A DNA stretch of 64,000 nucleotides from Candidatus Bathyarchaeia archaeon. GTDB lineage: Archaea; Thermoproteota; Bathyarchaeia; Bathyarchaeales; Bathycorpusculaceae. The stretch spans positions 1,938,519 to 2,002,518 of the forward strand of contig CP166960.1 of NCBI GenBank assembly GCA_041447175.1. The letters are read 5' to 3'. Both the position numbers and the translations under genes were made by a program. The notes under the pieces are model-generated. The model worked only from the letters and a program-made list of their open reading frames with translations. It made no database searches and was not told the DNA's origin. Of this stretch, positions 25,482-35,170 are shown piece after piece; positions within the stretch are counted from its first letter, which is position 1; every line of letters starts with the position of its first letter.

Positions 25482-26315
25482 ATGATAATTGAAGAAGATA
25501 TTCAGACACTTACTCGTTTGGGGCTTACGATTCTGCAAGCCGAAATCTATCTCACGCTCACTAAGCTGGAAAAAGCCACCATAAAAACACTCTCAAACAC
25601 CACCAAAATAGACCGAGCTAATGTATATCGGATAGTATCCAAACTTCAAGAGTTACGTTTAGTTGAAAAAATGATTACCAACCCAACCGTTTACAAGGCT
25701 GTGCCTATACAGGATGGGGCGCCGATGCTGCTTGAACGGCAAACACAAGAATATCGGGAAATCAGGTTAAGAACAAAAGAGCTGCTTAGAAGAAACACAA
25801 GAAGCGACAAAGAAAAACTGCCTCAACAGGAATACCAGTTTGCCCTGATTCCTCATAACAGAGCCACGTGGAGGAAACTAGACGAAATGAAGGAGCGCAG
25901 CCAAAAGAACTGTGATTTTCTTTTCTATTGGAAGGCGTTCTCCATGTTTGGAATTGAGAGTGTGATGCATTTTTTGAAGAAACCAGCAGATAAGGGCTTA
26001 AACGTTCGGCTTATTACATACATGAATGAAGGCGAGAAGCTGCATAAAAAAGTCTTAACCTTACAGGACAAAGGCAATTTTGAAGTCAGATGCACTTTTG
26101 ACTCTCCGCCCATCACGCTGTCGTTGTTTGATAATAAGGAGGTCTTGATGAACACCACGACGTTCAGCCCTTTTGGGACGCCAAGTTTGTGGTCAAACAA
26201 CCCCGTGTTGATTGGGATTTTTCAGGATTACTTCGATGAGAAGTGGAGCAACGCAACAGACCAAGTTGAAGTTATGCGTAACACAGAAAAGAGAAAAACC
26301 GTAAGCAGGATTTAA
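25482..26315 (+). CDS. TrmB-family transcriptional regulator
   Basis: This 277-residue protein has an N-terminal winged helix-turn-helix typical of TrmB: LTRLGLTILQAEIYLTLTK, then IDRANVYRIVSKLQELRLVE. After a coiled-coil linker (about 85-115) comes the C-terminal TrmB/phospholipase D-like effector domain, with VMHFLKKPADKGLNVRLIT and NTTTFSPFGTPSLW. It shares a short divergent promoter region with the large surface protein gene, and the archaeosortase gene lies 180 bases beyond. Control of surface-protein genes is a reasonable inference. The ATG is used; an in-frame TTG lies five codons earlier. Confidence 0.85.
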   Translation: MIIEEDIQTLTRLGLTILQAEIYLTLTKLEKATIKTLSNTTKIDRANVYRIVSKLQELRLVEKMITNPTVYKAVPIQDGAPMLLERQTQEYREIRLRTKELLRRNTRSDKEKLPQQEYQFALIPHNRATWRKLDEMKERSQKNCDFLFYWKAFSMFGIESVMHFLKKPADKGLNVRLITYMNEGEKLHKKVLTLQDKGNFEVRCTFDSPPITLSLFDNKEVLMNTTTFSPFGTPSLWSNNPVLIGIFQDYFDEKWSNATDQVEVMRNTEKRKTVSRI

Positions 26316-26497
26316 CTAAAATAATGTTTGGGCTAAGGATAGAGATTTGGAGAAGCAAAAAGAAGAGAATAAAAAAGGTAAGACAAAACGCTATAGGAAA
26401 TATATCATCTATACTGAAAACAGGAATCCTCTAAGCGGTTTGCGTACGGTTTTTTAAACACAAACCGACCGTAGTATAGCATCAGGTCAAAAAGGTT

Positions 26498-27538
26498 ATG
26501 CTCAACCTTCTGCAGACCCTCAAGCAACACGCAAACCTCATATTTAAGTTGCTACCTGTGGCTGCGTTTGCTGTTCCGCTGCTGTGGCTGTACGGGTTGG
26601 AGCCTGTGTCGTTTGAGGCAATGTGGAAGGGCAGAACGTTTCAGCTGTTTTTCATCTGGCTTATTGCCTTGGAACTAATTTTGGGTGCGGAAGCCCTAAA
26701 CAAAACCAAGCTTCAACGGCTCGCTTCAGCCCGAACCGCCGCGTTTACAGCTTCTCTGGCGTTGCCGACCCTTTATGTTGTGGCGTCTTACTATTGGGGC
26801 TTAAACGGCGCCATCGCAGACGGGGCAACCCAGATGAACATCGCATGGGCAAGCTCGATGCCGCTGTCGATTGAGTACCTTGCGTTTGCCGCCATGTTCT
26901 GCGCCATCATGCTCCTCGCCTTCGGCTTCAAAGGCTTAAAGGCGTTTGTGCTACCCGCCTTCTTTCTCATAATGGTGGGTGCCATCTACACCATAGACAA
27001 CGTTTTCCCCTACGGGCAGTTTACGCCGTTTCAGATTTTTGTTCCCACCACAACCACCCTTGCCGCCGCCATCCTCAACCTCATGGGCTACACCACCAGC
27101 ATCACATACTTCGAGAACACGCCCACCTTAACCGCGGCAGACCCCAACAGCCTCGCCTCCGCAAGCTTCTCCATCGCGTGGCCCTGCGCAGGCATCGAAA
27201 GCTTCCTCATCTTCACCGTCGTCATCTTGCTGTTTCTCAAACGCATACCCATCAGCGTAAAAAGCAAAATCGGACTCTTCGCGTGTGGCGCCTTAGTCAC
27301 GTACTTTATCAATTCTCTGCGGATTGTGAACATTTTTTTGGCAGGCATGACCTACGGCGAAAACTCCATCCAAGTGCAAGACATTCACTTCTACTATGGT
27401 CCGCTGTATGCGATGACGTGGATTGTGGTTTATCCGCTGCTGATTTTGGCTGTCCATAGCCTGTGGCGTAAACACAAAAAAACTAAACCTAAACCGTCCG
27501 TTAATGCAGGTCAATCTGTTTTGCTAAACCCTGCTTGA
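26498..27538 (+). CDS. Archaeosortase/exosortase-family transpeptidase
   Basis: This 346-residue polytopic membrane protein has about nine hydrophobic helices. The family catalytic triad is visible: Cys230 in IAWPCAGIES, Arg275 in INSLRIVNI and His297 in DIHFYYGPL. Archaeosortases cut C-terminal tripartite signals on surface proteins and attach them to a lipid. Three proteins in this window end in PEF-type signals (9323, 43702 and 46552), so they are likely substrates. The C-terminus is Lys-rich and cytoplasmic. The last 38 bases overlap the convergent gins51 gene. AAAAAGG precedes the ATG. Confidence 0.85.
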   Translation: MLNLLQTLKQHANLIFKLLPVAAFAVPLLWLYGLEPVSFEAMWKGRTFQLFFIWLIALELILGAEALNKTKLQRLASARTAAFTASLALPTLYVVASYYWGLNGAIADGATQMNIAWASSMPLSIEYLAFAAMFCAIMLLAFGFKGLKAFVLPAFFLIMVGAIYTIDNVFPYGQFTPFQIFVPTTTTLAAAILNLMGYTTSITYFENTPTLTAADPNSLASASFSIAWPCAGIESFLIFTVVILLFLKRIPISVKSKIGLFACGALVTYFINSLRIVNIFLAGMTYGENSIQVQDIHFYYGPLYAMTWIVVYPLLILAVHSLWRKHKKTKPKPSVNAGQSVLLNPA

Positions 27539-28079
27539 CCAGAATTTTAGCGTTCTCAATGGGCACCGACGCCACGTCTTCCACCAAGAAGGGCCCGTAG
27601 CTTTTCATGTCTGACCCGATGATGGAGGGCACCGGTTTTAGGAACCGCAAAGTAACCCGTTTATGCACAATTGGCGGCTCTGAAGCAGCCTCGGTCGGGG
27701 CTTGGACGTTGAGGACAAACAGTTTGCCCTCCAAAAGCCCCGCGGCAAACCGGGCAAACGCTTCCGCAGAAGGCACAATACCCGTGCACAACTGCTGCTC
27801 CTCAAGCGCCAAGCAATCCATCGGCGGCGTTTTTCCCGCCACAATCATCTTCGCCAGCTTACGGTACCGAGCCGCAATCAACTCGCCGGTCATCTTTGTC
27901 ACGTTTGTCTTTTCGCGTTCCAGCAGCTTGGTTTTGAGGGTTTTCTGCTCCTGCACATGGTTTTCTTCTTTGATTTGGCGCAGGTAATCAGCAACCCGCG
28001 AGTAGAAGTCGGAGGGCAAGCTGCCTAACTCGGCGTTTTCGATTTCCAGCCGCCACGCAGCATAAAGCTCATCATACAT
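27501..28079 (-). CDS. gins51: GINS complex subunit, Gins51 (Gins15) type
   Basis: This 192-residue protein has the helical A domain first (about 1-120, with LPSDFYSRVADYLRQIKEE). The strand-rich B domain follows at the end (about 145-190, with VTLRFLKPVPSIIGSDMKSY and GPFLVEDVASVP). This A-then-B order is that of Gins51/Gins15, complementary to the Gins23 gene at 17388. Its ATG overlaps the end of priS by 8 bases, the same primase-GINS linkage known in other archaea. Together the two genes supply the whole archaeal GINS. Confidence 0.85.
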   Translation of the reverse strand: MYDELYAAWRLEIENAELGSLPSDFYSRVADYLRQIKEENHVQEQKTLKTKLLEREKTNVTKMTGELIAARYRKLAKMIVAGKTPPMDCLALEEQQLCTGIVPSAEAFARFAAGLLEGKLFVLNVQAPTEAASEPPIVHKRVTLRFLKPVPSIIGSDMKSYGPFLVEDVASVPIENAKILVKQGLAKQIDLH

Positions 28080-29352
28080 GACTGTTTTGCTCCTCCGCTA
28101 ACTTTGCCCTGCCCTTAAGTATGAGCAGCACCGCCGCCGCCGTCGAAACCTCAGCCTTCTGGTTTTTGTAGGGTCCAAACGTTTTGCCCCTCAACGTAAA
28201 CTGCGGCGCATCTGAGACCACAACTTGCGCGGTGCCCTTTTTAAAAGCTACTGCCCCCATAAACGGGTCAAAAGAATCCAACTCCGTAACGGGAAACTCC
28301 ACCTTCAGCAAGCCTGTTTTACCGTGCAAGGTGCCGTTGGCGCGGATAAGGCGGTGCACGTCGGTGGTGACCACGGTGTCGATTTGGGCGATTTCACGGT
28401 CTTTGACGTGTTCGGCTATTTGCATCCAGGTTTCGTAGCCGACCCCTTTGAGGATGTCCCAGCGTTCCTCTTCGATGTACCGCTGCAGCAGGGTATCTTT
28501 GTTGTTGAAAATGATGCTTGCTGCTTTTTTGTTGGCAACGATTTCTTTCAGGTCCTCTTTTGTGGCTTGTGTGAGGTATTTGCGTATGCCGACTTTGAGG
28601 CGTCGCTTCCACCCGTACTCGCCAAGGCTGAAAACCCGTGACTGCTTTTTGCTCTTCTTGCCCTTTTTAGATTTGTCTTTGCGGTTCTTGTCAAACAAGT
28701 CTAAGCCTATGCCGCAGACGTAGTCCACGATTTCTTTACGTGCCGTGGTGTCAAGGCTGCGGACGGCTTCGTTTTCGACGTGGATGTGGTAGCCGCGGTG
28801 CCCCGAAAAATAGGTGTGAATCTCATGTTTTGAGAAACCAAAATCGTTGGTGAGCATGTCAAGGAGCTTGCGGGTTTCCGTGCGGGTTGTGTCGATGCAT
28901 TGTTCGCATGCCCAAGTTTTGGTTTCGAATTTGACACCGCCGCAGGCGGGGCACTCTTCGGGGGTTACGCCTTTGCCCACCATGCCGCCTTCCACGAGGC
29001 ATTTGGGGTTGCTGCAGTGCCATTCGTCGTGGATTTTGCCGCAGCTTGTGGGAATGTGGTCGGCGTCGATGTCAAAAACCAAGTCTGCACCCTGCCAGCC
29101 TTTCTTATCCATATCGGCTTGGGGGTTCTCGTAGTACGCGCAGGAATGGTAAACGTCGGAGGGGATGCGCTCTCGTAGCGCAGAACGTAGAGCTGTGGGG
29201 CTGGCGAATTCTTTGTGGCGAACCATGGCGCGTTCTTTGAAGAGTAGAAAAGCGTATTCGCGTTGGCTAAAGGAGGAAGGCTGTGGAAACTGGTAGTTGG
29301 CGTCTTTGTAGAAGGCGCTAAATTGCGTGTAAACCCAGTCTCTAGAAGCCAT
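28072..29352 (-). CDS. priS: DNA primase small (catalytic) subunit
   Basis: This 426-residue subunit makes RNA/DNA primers. The catalytic acids are in LVFDIDADH (about residues 94 and 96). SGHRGYHIHVE holds the conserved nucleotide-binding His and Arg. A zinc-binding insertion after the catalytic site is Cys-rich (CSNPKC, CPACGG and CEQC), which makes the protein longer than most archaeal PriS. The ATG at 29352 is used; a TTG two codons earlier is possible. It is translationally coupled to gins51. Confidence 0.95.
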   Translation of the reverse strand: MASRDWVYTQFSAFYKDANYQFPQPSSFSQREYAFLLFKERAMVRHKEFASPTALRSALRERIPSDVYHSCAYYENPQADMDKKGWQGADLVFDIDADHIPTSCGKIHDEWHCSNPKCLVEGGMVGKGVTPEECPACGGVKFETKTWACEQCIDTTRTETRKLLDMLTNDFGFSKHEIHTYFSGHRGYHIHVENEAVRSLDTTARKEIVDYVCGIGLDLFDKNRKDKSKKGKKSKKQSRVFSLGEYGWKRRLKVGIRKYLTQATKEDLKEIVANKKAASIIFNNKDTLLQRYIEEERWDILKGVGYETWMQIAEHVKDREIAQIDTVVTTDVHRLIRANGTLHGKTGLLKVEFPVTELDSFDPFMGAVAFKKGTAQVVVSDAPQFTLRGKTFGPYKNQKAEVSTAAAVLLILKGRAKLAEEQNSHV

Positions 29353-29447
29353 TGTCAACCCTCCGTAGCCATGTTCTGGTAGTTAGTCTGCGGGTTTAGC
29401 AATTAAGCTCTTTGGAATGAAGCTAGAAAAGTTCAAGGAAAACAGGC

Positions 29448-31142
29448 TTAGAAGCCAAGCACATGCCGTATGTTGTCTACAAGCGCCAGTGGATTAAAGG
29501 CTATGCCCCCAAACGTCAAAATTAGCGCCACCAAAACAAGCCACAACGTCGACGCCCGCAATGAAGGCTTTGACTGAGGAATCAATAGATAAACAAAAAA
29601 GAACAGCAAGTACCAAGGCTGGAAATACGGCATCGAAAAGATGGGCAGCAAAGTGAAAGCGGCACACAGAGCCATCAATCGTGTTCGGTTCAAAACATAC
29701 AGCGTGCAGGTTAAGGTAAGGGCAAGCGTCAGGGACACTGCCAAAGCTTGTAGCCCCCAGGGAATTTGGGCATGCGGATTGAACGCGTTGGCAACATTCA
29801 TTATTAATTCGGGTCGAGCATTGGATAGAAACGGGGCGCTCAAGTACGCCGTGAACAAATCAACCACAGCTAAGCCCACGGCAGCTAGGAACACTTTGTT
29901 TTTGAGCAATATTTTAGGCGGGGAAGCCTGAAACAGCTTAATCAGACTCACCACTACAAAGGGCAGCAGAAAAATGCCGGCTTGATACTTGAAAGTGGTG
30001 GAAACGGCTCCGAGCAGAAGAAACAGGTCGTATCGTTCTTGCAAGAAGAAGGAAACGGCAAGTATGGAGAAAAGAAAGGCAACCGAATCGGACTGCCCGT
30101 TAGCTGCGAAAACTACCAGCACAATGTAGAAGATGTAGACTGCTAAAGCTTTCAAGGCGAAGTTAAGGTCCTGCTTCCAGAACCGTTTAAGAAACAGGTA
30201 CAAACACACGTGTGAGACAACCAGCAGCAAGGCAAGCTCCAGCTTGTAAACCAAAGCCTGCGAAATGCCCCCTTCAAGCAAGGCACCAAAAGGCAGATAC
30301 AAAAAGACGCTACCAATGGGGTAGAGGTTAGGCATTTCGGACCAAGTTACGAACTTGTAAAAAGAGTGGTCCGCGTTGGAAAGAACGCCCAGAGGTGTGT
30401 CAAACACGGAAAAACCAGTTTTGGTGAAAAGAATTGAAGTGTACGGATGCCGCGCGCTGTCCGTGTACCAGTTTTCAAATGTTGCCATCGGATAAGCATT
30501 CACCACCAAAAGCACCAACCAAAACGCCAGCGACAGCAAAACGGCTACTTGAAGCCAGCGGAGACGTTTGCCCTTCAGAAACGAAGGGAGAGGAGACGTT
30601 TTTTTGGGGGTTTGGATGCGGTGTTTCATGAAGGGCAGAAGGATGAACAGCATTAGGGTTGCCCAGCCGACGTAGAACAGGATTTTGGCGGGGAGGCTTA
30701 GCCAAGAAAACGGGTAAGTCAGAGAGGGTTCGATTACGAACGCCTGAAGATGCACTTGCGTGGCGGTGAATGCGTTGGCTTGGAAGGCGACTTCGTAGTA
30801 GTCTGCGCCTGCGGGAAAAGTGTGAGTGAGGTTGGCGGCGGAAACGGTGGAGTAACGTTGCCCATTGTAGGTTAGCAGAGTGAAGTTTAGAGCCCCTGTT
30901 CCGGTTTGGTTCACATAGAGGGTTATTGTTTCGTCGCCGTGGAAGCTTCCCAGCCCTTCACGGTAAGTCTCGTTAGGCGACAAACAAAACGTATCATCAA
31001 CTATGACACCCCCCTGCTGCAGACCACCTGAATTGGGGAAGAAGCTGACAAGCGAAAGCGAAACCCCCAAAAGGACAAGCAGCAAAGACCCAACCAGAAG
31101 AAAATTTCCTGCCCTAAAACGCTTCAGGAAATCAGCCTCCAA
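29448..31142 (-). CDS. Polytopic membrane protein, probable GT-C glycosyltransferase
   Basis: This 564-residue membrane protein has an N-terminal helix (about 12-33) and an extracellular beta-rich domain with several N-glycosylation sequons (about 45-135). About eleven further helices follow. The loop with ENWYTDSARHPYTSILF and TWSEMPNLYPIGSVFLY resembles lumenal loops of dolichol-sugar-using mannosyltransferases, but the family DxD-type motif is not clear. It is next to a dolichol-phosphate mannosyltransferase gene, which would supply the donor. The start is TTG. It lies in a long leftward series between primase subunit genes. The substrate is unknown. Confidence 0.6.
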   Translation of the reverse strand: MEADFLKRFRAGNFLLVGSLLLVLLGVSLSLVSFFPNSGGLQQGGVIVDDTFCLSPNETYREGLGSFHGDETITLYVNQTGTGALNFTLLTYNGQRYSTVSAANLTHTFPAGADYYEVAFQANAFTATQVHLQAFVIEPSLTYPFSWLSLPAKILFYVGWATLMLFILLPFMKHRIQTPKKTSPLPSFLKGKRLRWLQVAVLLSLAFWLVLLVVNAYPMATFENWYTDSARHPYTSILFTKTGFSVFDTPLGVLSNADHSFYKFVTWSEMPNLYPIGSVFLYLPFGALLEGGISQALVYKLELALLLVVSHVCLYLFLKRFWKQDLNFALKALAVYIFYIVLVVFAANGQSDSVAFLFSILAVSFFLQERYDLFLLLGAVSTTFKYQAGIFLLPFVVVSLIKLFQASPPKILLKNKVFLAAVGLAVVDLFTAYLSAPFLSNARPELIMNVANAFNPHAQIPWGLQALAVSLTLALTLTCTLYVLNRTRLMALCAAFTLLPIFSMPYFQPWYLLFFFVYLLIPQSKPSLRASTLWLVLVALILTFGGIAFNPLALVDNIRHVLGF

Positions 31143-31269
31143 GTCTAAGTGTGCATTTGACGGGAAGCGGCGTCATGTTTCCGTACTTAGTCAGAGAAGT
31201 TCTTAAAGGTTCACCTTATCTGAAAAAAATAAAAGAAAGCAAACAGCCGTTAAAATAAGAAAAAATGGT

Positions 31270-32019
31270 TTAAGGGTTTGGACTGCTAAGGACAGTCTTG
31301 AATATGTAGGAGAGGTAGTTTTCGATTTCCACAAGGGTAAGCTTTGATTTTCCCCGTTTCCTGTTAACAAACACGATGGGAACTTCTTTTATTGTGAAGC
31401 CTTGCGAATGAGCTTGCTTAACAGTTTCAATTTGAATATCATAGGTCTGGCTGTGCAGATAACCGATGGTTTTTTCCACCAAACTTGTGGAGTAGCACCG
31501 AAAGCCGCTGGTGCAGTCGTGAAGCTTTAACCCCAAGATTCCTCGCGCAATGGCGTTAGCGCCTCGACTGATGACTTTTCGGGCAAACGGCCAACCTTCA
31601 ATTTTGCCGCCTCTACAGTATCGGCTGCCGACAACCAAATCACATCCGCCGCCTACATGAGACACCAAGCGGGGCAGGTCCGCTGGGTTATGAGAGTAGT
31701 CAGCGTCCATGGTGACCACAAATTGGGGGACATTTTTGAGCCGTAGGAAAGCGCGAAAGCCGTCAGTGATTGCTGAGCCTAAGCCACTTTTTTTGGGGCG
31801 CACCATCAAAAGTAGGTTGTCATTTTTTGTTTGAAGGTTCCTCACGATTTCTGCGGTTTGGTCGGGGCTGCTGTCATCGATGACAAGAACCGACGCTTGC
31901 AGAGGAAGTGCGCCAATTTCGTTGATTAGGCGTCCTATGTTTTGGGCTTCGCAGTATGTAGGCAGAATGATGCCCAAATTTGTGTTGACTTCTAAATTGC
32001 CCTCAACATGGCAAGACAT
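31270..32019 (-). CDS. Dolichol-phosphate mannosyltransferase-like GT2 enzyme
   Basis: This 249-residue family-2 glycosyltransferase moves a sugar (usually mannose) from GDP to dolichol phosphate on the cytoplasmic face. The motifs are LGIILPTYCEAQNIGRLI at the start, VIDDSSPDQTAE, the catalytic MDADYSHNPADLP, and VVGSRYCRGGKIEGWP. No long C-terminal membrane domain is present, as in the soluble or peripheral class. The ATG at 32019 is chosen because the conserved fold begins 13 residues later; the longer frame overlaps priL. The neighbouring GT-C-like gene may use its product. Confidence 0.88.
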   Translation of the reverse strand: MSCHVEGNLEVNTNLGIILPTYCEAQNIGRLINEIGALPLQASVLVIDDSSPDQTAEIVRNLQTKNDNLLLMVRPKKSGLGSAITDGFRAFLRLKNVPQFVVTMDADYSHNPADLPRLVSHVGGGCDLVVGSRYCRGGKIEGWPFARKVISRGANAIARGILGLKLHDCTSGFRCYSTSLVEKTIGYLHSQTYDIQIETVKQAHSQGFTIKEVPIVFVNRKRGKSKLTLVEIENYLSYIFKTVLSSPNP

Positions 32020-32110
32020 AGAGACGCCTTCAACTGTAAATTCAAATTGGTAGGGGTAATAAAGGTTGTACAGAAGACTGCGGTTCGAATAGACTAACGG
32101 AACCTTGGAT

Positions 32111-33175
32111 TTATGCGTTCGGTGTCTCAGGTGGAGACAACTTTTGCTTAAGCAAATAGTAACGCAAGGGATGTCGTACGCGGCGGCAAAGGCCATCGCT
32201 GCCCACGCAAACACCGTGAGTCTGAAGCGTAGAGCAACTGGGCGGCGTGTATTGAGTGCCTGAACCGCGGGAGCCTGCGATGTGTTCCACTTGGTAACGG
32301 GTAAGCCGAGCGTTATAGTCTGAGGAAGTCTTGAAAACTTCAGCCACTTTCTCAGGAGGCATGCCGATGGTAACCAAGAAGGAGGTCAAGGTGAATCTGC
32401 CCACGTGCCCTATGTGGCGTCCATGTGATGCTGCGTCGTAGAGCGCCACGATGCAGGGTGGAAATGCGGATTGCGAAACCACTTTGGGGAACCCTTCCAT
32501 TTCGGATTCGCCGATTTTCTCTTTTGCCAACTCGACAAGCTTGTCGGCTATATCCATTATGGGCGGGGGAAACTGGGGCACCTCCTTGGTGTCTAACCTC
32601 GCTTCGATGCGTCTTTGCACTTCCTCCTGAAGGAGTCGCGCGACATCGTGCTGACTTAAGTAAACTCTGCCTTTGACCATGAAACGGTTAATGAGCTTCC
32701 ACTTTTCTTCGCGCAGATGGGTTATGTTTCGCAGGTAATCAGCCAGCCCCACCGAAAAATAATCCATAGGAAGCCCCATCAACTCTGCGTCGGTATTTTG
32801 GGCGATTTGCCAGCCAAAATCTTGGGCTATAGCCACCAGTTTGTCTTTGGGTTCCAACTGAAAATCAAAATGAGCTTGCTTGGCTTCTGCCAAAGCGTAG
32901 CGTCGTTTAATGAAGCTGTTTTTGGTGGCTATGGCAAGCATTATAGCCACGGGAAAAGAGGGAATCTCAACATCGTTTATGCTGCGGTCGCCTACAGAAA
33001 CAAACAAAAGAGATTTTTCCAGCCGGTCATGCGCACGGCTCAAAATTTGAGCTAAATCAGGGCTAGTCAACTCGTCGATATCTAAGCCAATCCTCTTCAT
33101 GTATGAGGAGGTGTCTTTCAGGAAAGGGTACTTCGCCAAATCATTGGGGGTAAACTTGACTGTTTCCAGCGTCAT
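32111..33175 (-). CDS. priL: DNA primase large subunit
   Basis: This 354-residue regulatory subunit carries a 4Fe-4S cluster and helps start primers. The N-terminal helical domain has VSVGDRSINDVEIPSFPVAI and a DYFSVGLADYLRN segment. The C-terminal iron-sulfur domain contains FPPCIVAL, a YTPPSCSTLQTHGVC segment and a last Cys in GLCRR, giving four conserved cysteines. It is 13 bases downstream of the PCNA gene. The catalytic subunit is encoded about 3 kb further along the same strand. Confidence 0.95.
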   Translation of the reverse strand: MTLETVKFTPNDLAKYPFLKDTSSYMKRIGLDIDELTSPDLAQILSRAHDRLEKSLLFVSVGDRSINDVEIPSFPVAIMLAIATKNSFIKRRYALAEAKQAHFDFQLEPKDKLVAIAQDFGWQIAQNTDAELMGLPMDYFSVGLADYLRNITHLREEKWKLINRFMVKGRVYLSQHDVARLLQEEVQRRIEARLDTKEVPQFPPPIMDIADKLVELAKEKIGESEMEGFPKVVSQSAFPPCIVALYDAASHGRHIGHVGRFTLTSFLVTIGMPPEKVAEVFKTSSDYNARLTRYQVEHIAGSRGSGTQYTPPSCSTLQTHGVCVGSDGLCRRVRHPLRYYLLKQKLSPPETPNA

Positions 33176-33188
33176 ACCCGTTTCCTAA

Positions 33189-33944
33189 TTACTCGGTCTC
33201 GATGCGGGGTGCCAAGAAGAACGTCAATTTGCCCTCTTTGGTCTGCTGGAAGTCAATCCGCACTGGCATGTCCGTGGAGAACTCCAAGGTGGCTATGTCG
33301 CTGGTTGCTGAGGCTGCCTTGATGATTTCTGTCAAGTAGCTTAAGCTGAAAGTGGCCTTTGAAGTCTCTTTTGTCTCCAAATCCAGCAGGGCATCATTGC
33401 CTTTCTGTAGAGTAATTGTGGCGCCCATCAGGTCACCCATGGCGTGTAAAGTCAGCTTTTCGGCGTCCGCCTCAATCTTCACGTGGTCGCTGACCAGTTG
33501 GGCGTCTTCGATGGCTTGGCTTAAACCTTGGGTGGTGGTTTTTGCTTTCACATTAAACGTGATTTTGGGGGTGGGCACTTCTTCTTCGGATGCTTCAAGC
33601 GTGGGCATGGTGAATTTGCGTGAATATTTGCCCGTGATTTTAATCTCTAATTTTCCAGTTTTGTCGTCAAGGCTTAACTCGACGGATTCTTCTTTGCCGG
33701 CGCGTTTGAGTAGTTTGAGCATTTCGCTTATGTTTATGCACATTTTGGAGGGTTCAGCGCATTCGTACTGTTCAAAAATGGTTTTGGGCCACTCGAAGTC
33801 TATCATGGCGACGCGGGAGGGGTCCATCGCCCTCAGTTTTAAGCCGTCGGGTTCAATTTTGAATGTGGCTTCATCGACCAGAATGGAAATTGCTGTAGCC
33901 ATGTCTCGTAGGAGTTTGGCGTCGGTTACTTTGAGCTTAAACAT
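33189..33944 (-). CDS. pcn: DNA sliding clamp PCNA
   Basis: This 251-residue sliding clamp tethers polymerases and other factors to DNA. It has the typical start FKLKVTDAKLLRDMATAI and the DPSRVAMIDFEWP segment. The C-terminal SFSLSYLTEIIKAAS and the final FLAPRIE are also standard. It is the only PCNA here, suggesting a homotrimer, although other copies may lie outside the window. AGAGG precedes the ATG by few bases. DinB in this window has a matching PIP box. Confidence 0.97.
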   Translation of the reverse strand: MFKLKVTDAKLLRDMATAISILVDEATFKIEPDGLKLRAMDPSRVAMIDFEWPKTIFEQYECAEPSKMCINISEMLKLLKRAGKEESVELSLDDKTGKLEIKITGKYSRKFTMPTLEASEEEVPTPKITFNVKAKTTTQGLSQAIEDAQLVSDHVKIEADAEKLTLHAMGDLMGATITLQKGNDALLDLETKETSKATFSLSYLTEIIKAASATSDIATLEFSTDMPVRIDFQQTKEGKLTFFLAPRIETE

Positions 33945-34067
33945 CCTCTGCTATCCTCTCTAGTGCTTATGCGTTATGCAGTGATATGTTGATTTAGCTC
34001 TTAACCCTTACGCTAAAAAATCGTGTTCATCAAACTCAAAAAGGAAGAATAAAGGAAACAGAGTTTG

Positions 34068-34424
34068 CTAGCTGTATTCCCTGAAAGTGTAGTTGCATTT
34101 AGTGCAACGCAAGAATTGAGTTGATGATTCATCGGAGCCTCTTGTCTGCACCTGCCAAACATAGGCAGTGTTGTTTCCACATTTAGGACATTCAACCCTA
34201 ACGGTAGGCAAGGTCCGCAGTTTCTGCTCTTCCTTTCCTATAACAGCGACTAGCTGCTGGGGGCTATGTTGTATGACTTTACCTACAACCTTAGGCGGCT
34301 CAGCTTTTTGCGCTGTTTCTTTTTTGTATCCATCTTTGGGGCAGACAAGAACGATGGTTGCCTCTTTGCCGTTCTTTGATTTCTTTGGTTCTAGGCGAGA
34401 ACCACACTTAGGACAAAACTCCAT
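34068..34424 (-). CDS. tfs: Transcription elongation/cleavage factor TFS
   Basis: This 118-residue TFIIS-like factor stimulates RNA cleavage by stalled RNA polymerase. It has an N-terminal zinc ribbon (CPKCGSRL and a later single Cys, CPKDG, forming the set). The C-terminal zinc ribbon has CPKCGNN and CTKCNYTF. The catalytic acidic pair is in QTRGSDESSTQFLRC. Length is standard. It is upstream of the PCNA gene in the same direction. Confidence 0.96.
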   Translation of the reverse strand: MEFCPKCGSRLEPKKSKNGKEATIVLVCPKDGYKKETAQKAEPPKVVGKVIQHSPQQLVAVIGKEEQKLRTLPTVRVECPKCGNNTAYVWQVQTRGSDESSTQFLRCTKCNYTFREYS

Positions 34425-34491
34425 AGTTCAAATCTCCGGTTTCCGCTGTTTCCTTTACGCGGTTCCTTTTTAACTTTTGCTAATTACAACC

Positions 34492-35082
34492 TTAAGTACT
34501 ATTTAGGCTTATTCCAGACGCAACCAAATGCGCCACCCTCAAGGGCTCAGGGGTTTTGCTTCGGGTGCAAGTTAACCGCAACACCTCCACGGCCTTTGCC
34601 ATATCCAAACCTGCCACTTCCACGTAGACTTGGTGTGTCCTTCGGGTGGTTACAGGGAAAATTTCGCCTGCCTTTAAAACCGCCGCCCACCGCTCTTGGC
34701 TGTTTGGCAAATTCTGCAGGGCAGCGTGGACTTGGGTTAGGTTAGGTTTTCTTGTGGTCACTGCAATGACAGGCAGGTCAATTTTGGCGTTGAGAGTTTG
34801 AATGTCAACCACGTTAAAGCCGCCTAAGGTTATGCCGTTAAGCATCACCACACGAAGCTGCTTGTAGTGAGGCGAAGCAGTCACCATACTGGCGATGTTG
34901 GAGGTGGCGTCTAACCCGTCAACCGTTATGCGCGTGCTCATCACACCTTCAAGCCAGAAACCTCCGCGGAAAACCACCCCCACCACAGGAACCATGCTTT
35001 TTGAGTGGGGAACAAATCTGCCATCATCTATTCCCAAAACGCGGATTTCAGGTTTAACAACGCGCAAGCGTTTCTGAGCCAA
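34492..35082 (-). CDS. DUF99 family protein, endonuclease V-related fold
   Basis: This 196-residue archaeal protein belongs to DUF99. It begins near RVLGIDDGRFVPH, has VVFRGGFWLEGVMST, and carries VMLNGITLGGFNVVDI. It ends with a helical VYVEVAGLDMAKAVEVL segment. The family shares the RNase H-like fold of endonuclease V, and the Asp-Asp near residue 19 could be an active-site pair, but activity is unproven. It sits between rpoL and tfs in a transcription/replication gene series. Confidence 0.85.
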   Translation of the reverse strand: MAQKRLRVVKPEIRVLGIDDGRFVPHSKSMVPVVGVVFRGGFWLEGVMSTRITVDGLDATSNIASMVTASPHYKQLRVVMLNGITLGGFNVVDIQTLNAKIDLPVIAVTTRKPNLTQVHAALQNLPNSQERWAAVLKAGEIFPVTTRRTHQVYVEVAGLDMAKAVEVLRLTCTRSKTPEPLRVAHLVASGISLNST

Positions 35083-35170
35083 AATGGTTCCCCAACCGTT
35101 TATGGATAAGAAACCATTATAAGGTTAACGAAAAACAACGCGCCCACAAAAAGAAGGCGCAATATGGGGT

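Noticed and set aside
32020-32214. Longer N-terminus for the dolichol-phosphate mannosyltransferase
   Set aside because: The extra 65 residues overlap the end of priL in another frame and have no glycosyltransferase character.
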